Part shown: positions 55,099 through 64,000 of the stretch, in pieces
Numbering within the stretch: the first letter of the stretch is position 1
Layout of the letters: each line of letters begins with the position of its first letter
Assembly: GCF_000020605.1 (NCBI RefSeq)
Contig: NC_012781.1
Location: forward strand, 434,001 to 498,000
DNA: 64,000 nt
Reading direction: 5' to 3'
Source: Agathobacter rectalis ATCC 33656
GTDB lineage: Bacteria > Bacillota > Clostridia > Lachnospirales > Lachnospiraceae
Made by a program: the position numbers and the translations under genes
Notes under the pieces: generated by a model
The model's input: the letters and a program-made list of their open reading frames with translations, nothing else
Databases searched by the model: none
Told to the model about the DNA's origin: nothing

Positions 55099-55383
55099 AT
55101 GGAAGAAATATCAGGCACAAAGAGTCATAAGCTTATCTTGAATAATCGCAGAACAGGCAGCTTTACAGGCATTTTGGATGTGCTCTCCTTTGATGTGGGA
55201 GAGATACTTTTGGAGACGGAGCTGGGCATGCTTGACCTAAAGGGCAAGGATCTTCACGTAAACAGGCTAAACCTTGAGAAGGGAGAAGCCGATATAGAAG
55301 GTGAGATAGACATGATTACGTATTCGAAGGTACCGGAGGTGACCGGAAAGAAAGATAAAATGTTTGGCAGGATATTCAGATAA
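55099..55383 (+). CDS. yabP: Sporulation protein YabP
   Basis: 94 residues. HKLILNNRRTGSFTGILDVLSFD and LDLKGKDLHVNRLNLEKGEADIEGEI are the YabP/YqfC pattern. In Bacillus it acts with YabQ in cortex formation. Here yabQ does not follow: the divIC gene starts 17 bases after the yabP stop. Confidence 0.92.
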   Translation: MEEISGTKSHKLILNNRRTGSFTGILDVLSFDVGEILLETELGMLDLKGKDLHVNRLNLEKGEADIEGEIDMITYSKVPEVTGKKDKMFGRIFR

Positions 55384-55400
55384 GCACCTAAGGAGGAATA

Positions 55401-55694
55401 ATGAGTAAACGTCGTGCAAAGAGAAGGGGCGGAACTTTAAGTGTTTCCATCATAGTTATAGCATTTCTTGTGGTTATGGTAGTCCAGGTTGTGCAGCTAA
55501 AGCAGAAGGAATCTACATATGCCGCACAAAAAGCGGAGCTTGAGAAGCAGTATACTAAAGAATCGGAGCGTGCTGATGAGATAGAAAGCATGCAGCAGTA
55601 TATGCAGAGTGACCAGTACATAGAGGATATAGCAAAGAGCAAGCTGGGGCTTGCGTATGACAATGAAATAATCTTCAAGGAAAAGGACAAATAA
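55401..55694 (+). CDS. divIC: Septum formation protein DivIC (FtsB-like)
   Basis: 97 residues. A basic N-terminus (SKRRAKRRGG), one membrane helix (LSVSIIVIAFLVVMVVQVVQL), an extracellular coiled coil (KQKESTYAAQKAELEKQYTKESERADE) and a short C-terminal part (YIEDIAKSKLGLAYDNEIIFKEK). Part of the division complex with FtsL and DivIB. AAGGAGGA precedes the ATG. Confidence 0.9.
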   Translation: MSKRRAKRRGGTLSVSIIVIAFLVVMVVQVVQLKQKESTYAAQKAELEKQYTKESERADEIESMQQYMQSDQYIEDIAKSKLGLAYDNEIIFKEKDK

Positions 55695-55778
55695 TTTTTG
55701 AAGATATAGTTGCGCTTTTTCGTCAAAACCTTCATTTTTGACCACATATAATCGTTGAAAAAAGATGGAGGCAAAAAG

Positions 55779-57620
55779 ATGAGGATTGCAAATTTAAAAA
55801 AGGCTGTGTGGGGGCTTATGGCATTTGCATCCACACTGGTGTGTGTGATGGATTGTTATCCGCTGATACCTGCAGTGTATGGAGTTTATTGTCTGAGCAG
55901 TGGGCATACGATTATTTTTTACATAGGATTAATTATTGGAATGGGATACTTTATATCGATACCGTCGATATGTAAGTATCTCTTTATTATTGCGGTGATT
56001 TACTTTGGGGAAAGGCTATTTGTGAGAAAAAGCAGTAAAAACGGATGTCTGACAACAGCCGTTGTAGCAGCTTGTGCCACGGCGGTGATGAATCTGTCGG
56101 TAACATTTCTGGGAAAGCCGTATACGGATGAGATAGTGTTGTCGGTAGCAGAGAGCCTTGTTGTGTTTTCGATGGCCTTTGTGCTTTGCAGAGCATGCGA
56201 ATATTTAAGGGCTCTTGAGCACAATGAAAACCCGGTCATAGCAGGACTCCTGCCCGACAGGGAGGAGGCATTTGCCACAGCAGTTTCAGGACTTTCAGGC
56301 ATTATTTCGACTGCAAACGTCATGGCTGTAAAATGTACGGCAGATAAAATCCCTGATGAGAGTGAGAAAATACAGCTTGAGGTGACAGGGAGACTTTGTG
56401 CATGTTGTGAGGGCTGCAGTGTGTGCTGGACAAGCGGGACTTCGATTTCCGACAGTATAAAAATGCTTGCTGATGCAGTGCGCAAACGTATGAAAACAGA
56501 GGAAATTGTGCAAAACAGATATGTGGATGGCTGCCCGCACTATACGCGCATGGTGGAAGCCGCCACAGAGGCATTTGCCCGTATTGAGCTAAATGAAGCC
56601 TGGTACAGGCGTCTCACGGAAAACAGACGCGTCATAGCCACACAGCTTGACGCTATGGCAGAGCTCATGGATAGCTGGTGCAGGGCTGAAAAATGTATTG
56701 ATAAAAAAAGAAGGCTGCGTCTTACAAGAGTTTATGTATATACAAAAGAGGCTGGTATACAGGTGGAAAATGCCCATATTTATGAGAACGCAAGGCAGCA
56801 GGTATGTATAAAGGCAGATGTCTGCACCAAGATAGATGGCGGGATTGAAATTTCAAAGTATGTGCAGGCGGTTTCACGCGCCATGGGAGTGAAGCTCAGG
56901 CAGGCACATGGGACAGTTTCAATAATATCCGATGAGAGGACATCTATTGTGCTTTACGAGGAGAATCAGTTCTATGCACTTTCGGGGGTGGCGACCAAAA
57001 AGAAGACCGGCTCTCAGGCAAATGGCGACAGCTGCAGCATGTTTCAGCTGGATGATGGCATGTATCATGTATGTGTATCCGATGGCATGGGCTCGGGCAA
57101 GCAGGCGCAGGCCGAGAGCACACTGGTGGTGGATTTGCTTGAAAAGCTTTTGGAGGCCGGCTTTAGCAGGGAAAGTGCCCTAAAGCTGATGAACTCTGCC
57201 ATGGTCATATCGGCGGGCGAGGAGTCCTATTCCACGGTTGATTTTGCCACAATAGACATGTACACAGGTGAGCTTGAGCTGGCCAAAACAGGCGCCGCAC
57301 CGTCATTTATCAAATCAGGGAAACAAGTAAGTGTTATAGAAAATGAATCACTCCCGGCGGGGGTCGATGTCTGGCAGGAGAGCAAACATTCAAAAAATAC
57401 ACTTCAAAGTGGCGATTTCCTTGTCATGGTGACGGATGGTGTGCTAGAATATCTGCATGTAAAGGACAGACAGGGGAAACTTATGGATATCATCGCAGGC
57501 GTCAAAAGCGACAATGCAGGCGTGATGGCGCAGGAAATTCTGGACAGGGTGCTGCTTGACACAGGTGGATACGCCATGGATGATATGACTGTAGTTGCAA
57601 TAGGAATCTGGGAAAAATAA
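55779..57620 (+). CDS. spoIIE: Stage II sporulation protein E, short form (PP2C phosphatase)
   Basis: 613 residues from the ATG at 55779 (GGAGG 7 bases upstream). Roughly residues 8-130 are hydrophobic, with about 4-5 membrane helices, against ten in Bacillus SpoIIE (about 827 residues). The middle (150-390) is the regulatory region with several Cys (CACCEGCSVC). The phosphatase domain has VSDGMGSGKQAQAES, TGAAPSFIKSG, VMVTDGVLE and DDMTVVAIGIW with the metal-binding Asp residues intact. In Bacillus it dephosphorylates SpoIIAA to activate sigma-F. The stop overlaps tilS by one base. Confidence 0.9.
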   Translation: MRIANLKKAVWGLMAFASTLVCVMDCYPLIPAVYGVYCLSSGHTIIFYIGLIIGMGYFISIPSICKYLFIIAVIYFGERLFVRKSSKNGCLTTAVVAACATAVMNLSVTFLGKPYTDEIVLSVAESLVVFSMAFVLCRACEYLRALEHNENPVIAGLLPDREEAFATAVSGLSGIISTANVMAVKCTADKIPDESEKIQLEVTGRLCACCEGCSVCWTSGTSISDSIKMLADAVRKRMKTEEIVQNRYVDGCPHYTRMVEAATEAFARIELNEAWYRRLTENRRVIATQLDAMAELMDSWCRAEKCIDKKRRLRLTRVYVYTKEAGIQVENAHIYENARQQVCIKADVCTKIDGGIEISKYVQAVSRAMGVKLRQAHGTVSIISDERTSIVLYEENQFYALSGVATKKKTGSQANGDSCSMFQLDDGMYHVCVSDGMGSGKQAQAESTLVVDLLEKLLEAGFSRESALKLMNSAMVISAGEESYSTVDFATIDMYTGELELAKTGAAPSFIKSGKQVSVIENESLPAGVDVWQESKHSKNTLQSGDFLVMVTDGVLEYLHVKDRQGKLMDIIAGVKSDNAGVMAQEILDRVLLDTGGYAMDDMTVVAIGIWEK

Positions 57621-59164
57621 TGATTAGACGGACAAAAGATTATATTCTGGAAAACAAGATGATAAACAATCACAGCACGGTGCTTGTTGCGCTGTCGGGC
57701 GGTGCGGATTCGGTCTGCCTTCTGCTGGTGTTAAATGAGATAAAAAGACAGTGCGCAGATGAGCTTGATTTTGCGCTGGAGGCAGTACATGTGGAGCATG
57801 GCATCAGAGGAGCCGAGAGCAGGGAGGATGCGAGGTTTGCGTCAGATATCTGCGAGAGGCTTAACATACCGTGCCATGTGCATTCTGTGGATGTACCGCA
57901 ATATGCAGCAAGTCATGGACTCGGACTGGAGGAGGCCGCCAGGATATTGCGCTATGAAGCGTTTGAAAAGGAAGTCGCCAGGATATTGCGCTATGAGGCG
58001 TTTGAAGAGGGGGCAGGCAGATATCCCTGTGAACCGGCCAATGCATCAGACCAAAAACAGGGTAACAGCAGGCAGGTAGTCGTTGCAGTTGCGCACCATA
58101 TGGAGGACAACGCAGAGACAGTTCTTTTTCAGATGCTTCGCGGAAGCGGAGCGAAGGGGCTATCTGGCATGCATCCGGTTTCAGTGAAGAACGGTGTCAC
58201 CTATATCAGGCCGCTTTTATCAGCAACACGCGCACAGATAGAGGAATATCTGAAGGAAAACGGACAGGCTTTTGTCACCGATGCCACAAACACTGACACA
58301 GCCTACTCCAGAAACAAGCTGCGCCATGATGTGTTTCCTTTGCTTTTGCAGATCAATGACAGGGCGATAGAGCATATCAATGAGAGCGCAGGACAGCTTG
58401 CGGTGATGAATGATTTTTACGAGCAGCAGCTAAAAGAGGCGTGCGACAGCATGGTTTCAAAAAAAGAAGGCAGGGTGATACTTGAAATCAGCCGTTTTGA
58501 GTGTCTGCATCCGGCATTAAAAAGCGGAGTGGCGCGCGAGTGTATACATCTGGCGTCAGGGCGGCTCAAGGACATCACGAGCACGCATATCGGTGCCCTT
58601 GTGAAGCTTGCAGGGCAGCAGTCGGGCAGAAAAATCAATCTGCCGTATGGTATTATTGCGGAAAAATCATTTGGCGAGGTGATACTCTTCGCCGAAAGGT
58701 GTGACGATGAAAAAGAAGAAATTCACATTACGCAAAAAGAGCTTGAGGTACTGAGTGACACGGGAGAGCAAAAAAACATAAAGCTTTCGGCAGATGGCTC
58801 ATATGTCACACTTTGTATACAAGATTTTAATGGTAAAATGGACGAAATTCCCAAAAAACCATATACGAAATGGTTTGATTATGATAAGATGAAGAAAGGC
58901 TTTGAAATAAGAACAAGAAAAGCCGGTGACTATATAATTGTGGATGACGAGGGCCATCATAAGAAGCTGAAGCAGGTATTTACAGGTGATAAAATTCCTG
59001 CACAGCAGAGAGCGGGGCTGTGGCTCATAGCCCATGAATCACTGGTGCATGCCATTATCGGATACAGATCCGGCTGCAGCGCACTTGTCACACCACAGAC
59101 AGGAAAAGTACTTAAGATCACATTTTACGGAGGAAAACAAAATGGATTTTTCAAAAAAATATGA
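57620..59164 (+). CDS. tilS: tRNA(Ile)-lysidine synthase
   Basis: 514 residues. PP-loop SGGADS at residues 26-31, HVEHGIRG, HHMEDNAETVLFQMLRGSGAKGLSGM and RPLL, all typical; C-terminal TilS domain with FEIRTRKAGDYI and the KKLKQVFTGDKIPAQQR motif. Converts the wobble C of tRNA-Ile(CAU) to lysidine. Residues about 106-131 carry a tandem 13-residue duplication (ARILRYEAFEKEV / ARILRYEAFEEGA) plus a Gly/Asn-rich insertion not expected in the family. It starts in the spoIIE stop and overlaps hpt by 23 bases. Confidence 0.95.
   Translation: MIRRTKDYILENKMINNHSTVLVALSGGADSVCLLLVLNEIKRQCADELDFALEAVHVEHGIRGAESREDARFASDICERLNIPCHVHSVDVPQYAASHGLGLEEAARILRYEAFEKEVARILRYEAFEEGAGRYPCEPANASDQKQGNSRQVVVAVAHHMEDNAETVLFQMLRGSGAKGLSGMHPVSVKNGVTYIRPLLSATRAQIEEYLKENGQAFVTDATNTDTAYSRNKLRHDVFPLLLQINDRAIEHINESAGQLAVMNDFYEQQLKEACDSMVSKKEGRVILEISRFECLHPALKSGVARECIHLASGRLKDITSTHIGALVKLAGQQSGRKINLPYGIIAEKSFGEVILFAERCDDEKEEIHITQKELEVLSDTGEQKNIKLSADGSYVTLCIQDFNGKMDEIPKKPYTKWFDYDKMKKGFEIRTRKAGDYIIVDDEGHHKKLKQVFTGDKIPAQQRAGLWLIAHESLVHAIIGYRSGCSALVTPQTGKVLKITFYGGKQNGFFKKI
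57935..58012 (+). repeat. 39-base tandem duplication inside tilS
   Basis: The segment starting GCCGCCAGGATATTGCGCT at 57935 recurs at 57974 with a handful of point differences. Reading frame is kept, adding 13 residues. Confidence 0.9.
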
Positions 59165-59687
59165 TATTTCGGTTTACCTGACAGAGGAGCAGCTCAATAA
59201 GCGTATTGCAGAGATTGGAGCGCAAATCACAGAAAAATACAGGGGACAGTCAGTATATCTCATTTGCATACTCAAGGGCTCAATATTCTTTACCACTGAG
59301 CTTGCAAAGAGAATTGATTTGCCTATGACTATGGATTTCATGTCGGTATCCAGCTATGGCTCAGGCACAGAGTCATCAGGCGATGTCAAGATTAAAAAGG
59401 ACCTTGAGCATTCTATCGAGGGAGAGAATGTCATCATCATAGAAGATATCATTGATTCGGGAAATACTCTTAGCAGGCTTTCAAAGCTCCTTGCCAAAAG
59501 AAACCCGAAGAGTCTCACAATCTGTACACTTTTGGACAAGCCTGAGCGCCGTGTGGTTGATGATGTAAATGTAGACTACGTGGGCTTTGTGATTCCTGAT
59601 AAGTTTGTGGTAGGCTATGGCCTTGACTATGATCAGAGGTTCAGAAATCTGCCTTACATCGGCTTCGTCGAGGGCGAAATAAAATAA
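59142..59687 (+). CDS. hpt: Hypoxanthine phosphoribosyltransferase
   Basis: 181 residues from the ATG at 59142 (GGAGG 9 bases upstream, within the tilS end). PRPP-binding motif VIIIEDIIDSGNTLS, flexible-loop sequence MSVSSYGSGTESSG, and the C-terminal FVVGYGLDYDQRFRNLPYIG. Salvages hypoxanthine and guanine. The tilS-hpt-ftsH order matches that of Bacillus. Confidence 0.96.
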   Translation: MDFSKKYDISVYLTEEQLNKRIAEIGAQITEKYRGQSVYLICILKGSIFFTTELAKRIDLPMTMDFMSVSSYGSGTESSGDVKIKKDLEHSIEGENVIIIEDIIDSGNTLSRLSKLLAKRNPKSLTICTLLDKPERRVVDDVNVDYVGFVIPDKFVVGYGLDYDQRFRNLPYIGFVEGEIK

Positions 59688-59701
59688 AAAGGAGAAGTAA
59701 A

Positions 59702-61552
59702 TTGAATAAACAAAAAAGCGGTATGCGCGGAATAGGCGTATACATTATCATTGTATTTGCAGTAATCTGCATCTGGTACTGGCTGAGCGCCGGGGCTACA
59801 TCAAACTCTTACACACAGAGTCAGTTCGAGAAGGATCTTGACAAGAATCAGGTGAAGAGCGTAAAGGTAGTGCAAAACAGGGAGATACCGACAGGAAGTC
59901 TGGAGGTGAAGTTCAAGGATGGCACATCAAAGGTGCTTTATGTATCAGATGTAAACAATATCGAAAAGACCATGACAAAAGCAGGGTACACCGACTATAC
60001 AGTTGCGGATGTTCCGGCTGAGAGCTGGATTATGACACTGCTTCCGTATCTTTTGGTATTCGGAGCCATGTTCATACTCTTTGCAGTGATGAACAACAAC
60101 GCAGCAGCACAGGGCGGCGGTGGCAAGATGATGAACTTCGGCAAGAACCGTGCGAAGCTCACTACACAGGAGGAGAACCATATCAAGTTTTCCGATGTAG
60201 CAGGCCTAAAGGAGGAAAAGGAGGAGATTGCAGAGATAGTTGATTTCCTTCGTGATCCGGGAAAATACACCAGACTTGGAGCAAGAATCCCAAAGGGTGT
60301 CCTTCTTGTAGGACCTCCGGGAACAGGTAAGACTCTCCTTGCCAAGGCAGTAGCCGGAGAGGCAGGGGTACCGTTTTTCACCATTTCAGGATCTGATTTC
60401 GTGGAGATGTTCGTCGGAGTCGGAGCCTCACGAGTGAGAGATTTGTTTGAGGATGCCAAGAAAAATGCGCCTTGTATCGTATTTATCGATGAGATTGATG
60501 CAGTAGCCAGACGCCGTGGCACAGGAATGGGCGGCGGACACGACGAGCGTGAGCAGACATTGAACCAGATGCTTGTCGAGATGGATGGCTTTGGTGTCAA
60601 TGAGGGCATTATCGTCATGGCAGCCACAAACCGTGTGGATATACTTGACCCTGCTATCATGCGTCCGGGACGTTTCGACAGAAAGGTTGTAGTAGGCAGA
60701 CCGGATGTGGGTGGCAGAGAAGAAATTTTAGGTGTCCATGCCAAGAAAAAACCTCTTGCAGAGGATGTAGACTTAAAGCAGATTGCACAGACTACAGCAG
60801 GCTTCACAGGTGCAGACCTTGAGAATCTGATGAATGAGGCAGCAATCCGTGCAGCGGGCGAAAACAGAGAATATATCACACAGGATGATATCAGAAAATC
60901 CTTCGTCAAGGTTGGTATCGGAGCTGAGAAGAAGAGCCGTATCATCTCTGACAAGGAAAAGCGCATCACAGCCTACCACGAGGCAGGACATGCAATCCTT
61001 TTCCATCTGCTTCCGGATGTGGGACCTGTATACACGGTTTCAATCATCCCTACAGGAGCAGGCGCAGCAGGCTACACCATGCCTCTGCCTGAGAAGGATG
61101 AGATGTTCAACACAAAGGGACGTATGCTTCAGGAAATCGTAGTAGACTTAGGAGGTCGTGTCGCAGAGGAACTTGTGTTTGACGATATCACCACAGGTGC
61201 ATCACAGGACATCAAGCAGGCTACAAAGCTTGCGCGCGAGATGGTTACCAAATACGGTATGTCAGACAATATCGGTCTTATCTGCTATGCCGATGATGAG
61301 GAGGAGGTCTTCATCGGACGAGACCTCGCCCATGCAAAGAACTACAGCGAGGGCATAGCATCGGCAATCGATGTCGAGGTAAAGCGCATCATCGACGAGT
61401 CGTACGACAAGGCAAAGAGCATGATAGCAGAGTACCGCGAAGTGCTTGACAGATGTGCAGCACTTCTTCTTGAGAAGGAGAAAATCACAAGAGATGAGTT
61501 TGAAGCACTGTTTGACGAGGACAGCAAAACAACAGTTGGACATAATATTTAA
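59702..61552 (+). CDS. ftsH: ATP-dependent zinc metalloprotease FtsH
   Basis: 616 residues from a TTG start (AAAAGGAG upstream). TM1 at about 11-28, extracellular part, TM2 at about 107-125 ([18 protein letters not shown]), AAA module with Walker A GPPGTGKT (204-211), Walker [11 protein letters not shown] and the SRH region [19 protein letters not shown], and protease domain with zinc site HEAGH (426-430). Degrades misfolded and regulatory membrane proteins. Confidence 0.97.
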   Translation: MNKQKSGMRGIGVYIIIVFAVICIWYWLSAGATSNSYTQSQFEKDLDKNQVKSVKVVQNREIPTGSLEVKFKDGTSKVLYVSDVNNIEKTMTKAGYTDYTVADVPAESWIMTLLPYLLVFGAMFILFAVMNNNAAAQGGGGKMMNFGKNRAKLTTQEENHIKFSDVAGLKEEKEEIAEIVDFLRDPGKYTRLGARIPKGVLLVGPPGTGKTLLAKAVAGEAGVPFFTISGSDFVEMFVGVGASRVRDLFEDAKKNAPCIVFIDEIDAVARRRGTGMGGGHDEREQTLNQMLVEMDGFGVNEGIIVMAATNRVDILDPAIMRPGRFDRKVVVGRPDVGGREEILGVHAKKKPLAEDVDLKQIAQTTAGFTGADLENLMNEAAIRAAGENREYITQDDIRKSFVKVGIGAEKKSRIISDKEKRITAYHEAGHAILFHLLPDVGPVYTVSIIPTGAGAAGYTMPLPEKDEMFNTKGRMLQEIVVDLGGRVAEELVFDDITTGASQDIKQATKLAREMVTKYGMSDNIGLICYADDEEEVFIGRDLAHAKNYSEGIASAIDVEVKRIIDESYDKAKSMIAEYREVLDRCAALLLEKEKITRDEFEALFDEDSKTTVGHNI

Positions 61553-61760
61553 AAAATAACTATACTTTTGTGCAGAATCACTATATGAAAAATATTAAAT
61601 ATAACTAAAGTACTATACAAATTGCATAAAAACAAACTACGATTTTTATGCAATTTGTGAACACTTATCGTTATAACCGTGATATTATAATAACCGTAAA
61701 AACCCCCCAATACATTATATAGTTTTTGCTATACCCCATAGTAAAAATACCTTCTCCTAA

Positions 61761-61790
61761 AAGGCAGCCGATCGTAGGCTGTCTTTTTTA
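61761..61790 (+). terminator. ftsH terminator
   Basis: AGGCAGCC and GGCTGTCT pair (one G.U) around a 7-base loop, followed by TTTTTT. The 200 bases between ftsH and this hairpin are AT-rich with an inverted CAAATTGCATAAA/TTTATGCAATTTG pair near 61618-61660 and no gene. Confidence 0.8.
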
Positions 61791-61818
61791 ATATCTATAT
61801 TATAGCTATAAAGTAAGG

Positions 61819-62099
61819 GGATTGTGTGCCCGGGACGGTGCTTTGGTGGGGGATTGATGCCCTTACTGGAGCGCATAGAGAAGTTGCTTAGAGTCTGTCA
61901 GAATTATGCTTAGAGGAGCAGAAATGCCCGGCCATGGACGGCTGGGCAAGGCGTTATGCGCCATGGACGGCGCATAAAAGCCGGTTTCGTCTGTCATAGA
62001 AAGATTAAAAGCATAATTCCTACAGACTCTTAGCAGCGTAGCGTAGCGAAAGCGAGGGCATCAATCCCCCACCAAAGTATCGTCCCAGGCGCGCAATCC
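61819..62099 (+). repeat. Family A palindromic element, copy 3 (candidate structured RNA)
   Basis: Outer arms 61819-61867 and 62051-62099 pair over 49 positions with five + strand G.U wobbles and two mismatches; sequence unrelated to the arms of copies 1 and 2. Inner stem TTGCTTAGAGTCTGT pairs with ACAGACTCTTAGCAG, differing from the ATAC/GTAT of copies 1-2 in a compensating way. Central hairpins with ATGGAC loops are almost identical to copy 2. It lies after the ftsH terminator, so it is not simply an ftsH 3' tail, and before tRNA-Tyr. Confidence 0.7.
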
Positions 62100-62192
62100 A
62101 CGTATTAAAGAAAATAATTTGGTTACGATAAAATATGCTTGCATAATCACATCTGTTGTGATAAACTATGCAAGTATCGTAATTAAATACAT

Positions 62193-62274
62193 GGGCAGAT
62201 TCCCGAGTGGCCAAAGGGGACAGACTGTAAATCTGCTGCAACTTGCTTCGATGGTTCGAATCCATCTCTGCCCA
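62193..62274 (+). tRNA. tRNA-Tyr (GTA)
   Basis: 82 bases. Acceptor GGGCAGA pairs with TCTGCCC, anticodon arm AGACTGTAAATCT gives GUA, a class II long variable arm follows (GCTGCAACTTGC), and the T arm is GATGGTTCGAATCCATC. The discriminator is A and CCA is not encoded (CCCATTAAAA), so the cca enzyme must add it. Confidence 0.95.
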
Positions 62275-62276
62275 TT

Positions 62277-62310
62277 AAAAAACCTCAAGTCGTATGACTT
62301 GAGGTTTTTG
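62277..62310. terminator. Terminator after tRNA-Tyr
   Basis: AAAACCTCAAGTC and GACTTGAGGTTTT form a 13-bp perfect stem with a GTAT-type loop and a T-run on either strand, serving both the tRNA and the convergent - strand gene. Confidence 0.9.
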
Positions 62311-62330
62311 TGTTATTCTGAAATTATCAT

Positions 62331-64000
62331 TTAATCGGCCTGTGCCCCGGTGGCGGTAAGCACAGACTCCCATGCCATCGTATCAGGCCAGTCCTTTGTA
62401 TCAAAGCCATCACGGATACATCTGCTGTAGTAGTCCAGCTTGTTTCGTATCGGCGAATCATCTGTGAATCTTGCATCATCATAGATGCCGTTAATATAAT
62501 CATCTATCGCGGTTCCGAATATTTCAGAGCGGTCCTCTGTTGCAAAGGTCATGCCGTAGGAATCAATGAAATACCCGGATATGTGGTTCGATGGATCATC
62601 CGGATTGTAGTTTGCGTAGCTATCATCATAAGAGAAGCTGTCAGGGTTAAAGCTGTTCCATTTCCCCTCAGAAAACTCGCTCTTTTCATCGTAGGTGTGT
62701 ATGAATGTAAGTCTCTGGTCAATCAGATGGGAAATCTCATGGCCTACAGTGTAGCTGAAATCCCAGCTGTAGTTGCAGTTTAGAACCATCACATTGTGGT
62801 TGTTTATTATATTTACGAAGCCGCTTGGCTCATTTATCATATCTGAGTGGCCTGATGAAATATCACCGCACAGATAGATTCGCATGCCTCTTATATCGCC
62901 ATAACACAGCTGTGTGAAAAAGTCATCAGGGAAACAGCCAAGTATTTCCTCAAGCGAATCCAGAGCGACCGACAGCTTATCCTTGTTCTTAAATTGATGG
63001 ATATCGTAGTAATCAATTCTCTTTGGCACCTCAGGCCCGAAATATATGGAAAAGCCGTATTTCTGTTCAAGCGCTGTGATACGTGCATTTATGTCGGATA
63101 AATCACCCCAGTCATATGAAGCGGTGTCAGGTATCAGGGTGACCTCGTCGCCGTATGTATTGTACTCGGAATCCTTCCCGGCCTCTTCCGTAGCTTCCTG
63201 ATTTTCATCGGTACTGTCAGCGGGGTCTATGGCAGAATATGGGGATACATATGAGCCATCATCGCGTAAGGCCTGTAGCAGTGTATCACAGTCATTGTAT
63301 GACGTGATTTCGGCTTTGCTGTCATTCTTGCCCTTGTCGAGTGACCAGATGAGAATTTCCGGGTTGCACTGCGCTGTGTACAAAAGCATCATCACACAGT
63401 TTGCATCAGGCAGATATACCGAGTTGGCAGAACAGTAGGTCTTGGTATCGGCTGCCGCAGAGTCGGATGAGCTGTCGGACATTTTGCCTGTGTTTCGAGT
63501 CGCCAGATTGTATGAAAAGGATGAACTGACACCGGTGGCGGGTGAATATTTATAGTAACTGATGATGTTGTCCGAGGATAAATCCTGGCATCGTATGAGC
63601 ATGTCACCATCCTCTGCCAAAGTCACATCCACCACATCCGGCAGTGAAAAAAAGCTGTTTTCTCCATCGGATGAATGATAGTTCCAGATATTGTTGGCCG
63701 TATCTGCCTCGATTACAAAGCCCTTTGAGTCGACACATGACATGGAAAAACTTTGTCCTTCGTAGGTTGAAAGCACTGTGTTATCGTCAATCCTTATATC
63801 AGAGACTGCATATTTGTAGGTATCGGGTGTGACACCTGACACGAGAGCGTATTTTCCGTCAGCGGAGGTGGCAATCTGTGAGACATCATAATAATTGCCG
63901 GGATTCGGCACATCGCCATCATCAGAATCTGATGTATCGCAATTGCCATCATAGTCCTCAGGATTATATTTGCAGGTTTTTATCTCCTTTAAATCCTTAT
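62331..64000 (-). CDS. Putative zinc metallopeptidase with N-terminal repeat region, partial at 5' end
   Basis: The frame stays open to the window edge on the - strand, so the N-terminus (and any signal peptide) is missing; the GTG near 63911 is internal. At least 556 residues visible. The first part has beta-propeller-like repeats (IATSADGKYALVSG; SMSCVDSKGFVIEAD; VTLAEDGDMLIRC). An Asp/Ser-rich linker follows. The C-terminal part has SYTVGHEISHLIDQR, a zinc HExxH motif, and downstream EDRSEIFGTAI, whose Glu could be the third ligand. Probably a secreted or surface peptidase; the family is not identified. Confidence 0.65.
   Translation of the reverse strand, partial: KDLKEIKTCKYNPEDYDGNCDTSDSDDGDVPNPGNYYDVSQIATSADGKYALVSGVTPDTYKYAVSDIRIDDNTVLSTYEGQSFSMSCVDSKGFVIEADTANNIWNYHSSDGENSFFSLPDVVDVTLAEDGDMLIRCQDLSSDNIISYYKYSPATGVSSSFSYNLATRNTGKMSDSSSDSAAADTKTYCSANSVYLPDANCVMMLLYTAQCNPEILIWSLDKGKNDSKAEITSYNDCDTLLQALRDDGSYVSPYSAIDPADSTDENQEATEEAGKDSEYNTYGDEVTLIPDTASYDWGDLSDINARITALEQKYGFSIYFGPEVPKRIDYYDIHQFKNKDKLSVALDSLEEILGCFPDDFFTQLCYGDIRGMRIYLCGDISSGHSDMINEPSGFVNIINNHNVMVLNCNYSWDFSYTVGHEISHLIDQRLTFIHTYDEKSEFSEGKWNSFNPDSFSYDDSYANYNPDDPSNHISGYFIDSYGMTFATEDRSEIFGTAIDDYINGIYDDARFTDDSPIRNKLDYYSRCIRDGFDTKDWPDTMAWESVLTATGAQAD

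Overview
The window comes from a low-to-mid-GC Gram-positive gut anaerobe of the Lachnospiraceae, most like Agathobacter (Eubacterium) rectalis or a close Roseburia-type relative. This is an inference from gene content: sugar ABC transporters without their own CUT1 ATPases, AgaSK-type raffinose use, a YesM/YesN two-component system, a eukaryote-like short ProS, sporulation genes next to divIC and ftsH, and chemotaxis and c-di-GMP genes. Almost all transcription runs on the + strand.

Region 1 (1-18160) handles galactosides. A CUT2 galactose-type transporter (mglB end, mglA, mglC) is followed by a YesN/YesM two-component system with two extra periplasmic-binding proteins, the second carrying an MglB-like calcium loop. 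A divergent AraC regulator then faces a raffinose operon: a CUT1 binding protein, two permeases, a fused alpha-galactosidase/sucrose kinase (AgaSK) and a GH13_18 sucrose (6-phosphate) phosphorylase. Together they import raffinose-family sugars, release galactose, phosphorylate sucrose and split it by phosphorolysis.

Region 2 (18481-35780) holds an AAA ATPase with a nuclease-like tail, a hypoxanthine-DNA glycosylase, a MATE pump, a LacI regulator divergent from a CUT1 transporter with two GH31 alpha-glucosidases, exonuclease III, a second AAA ATPase and a second MATE pump. Both AAA ATPase genes have short tandem repeats at their 5' ends.

Region 3 (36136-47339) has a MarR/TSUP pair, a chemoreceptor, an EAL phosphodiesterase, a GntR regulator, a hemerythrin and a GGDEF cyclase, then AzlCD and a two-gene DUF4869/P-loop cassette of unknown role.

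Region 4 (47369-64000) is housekeeping: glycerate kinase, proS, cca, a CotS-like kinase, a PEGA lipoprotein, HU, the rqcP-yabP-divIC-spoIIE-tilS-hpt-ftsH cluster (yabQ absent), tRNA-Tyr and a partial metallopeptidase.

The most interesting signal is not protein coding. Three dispersed intergenic elements of about 260-280 nt (37372, 42727, 61819) share a conserved core with paired stems that covary, yet have completely different but self-complementary outer arms. A fourth, unrelated nested palindrome of 251 nt lies between proS and cca. Departures from perfect pairing in the outer arms are mostly G.U wobbles if the + strand is transcribed (15 of 18 transition-type differences by my hand count). 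This points to large structured RNAs that I cannot match to a named family.
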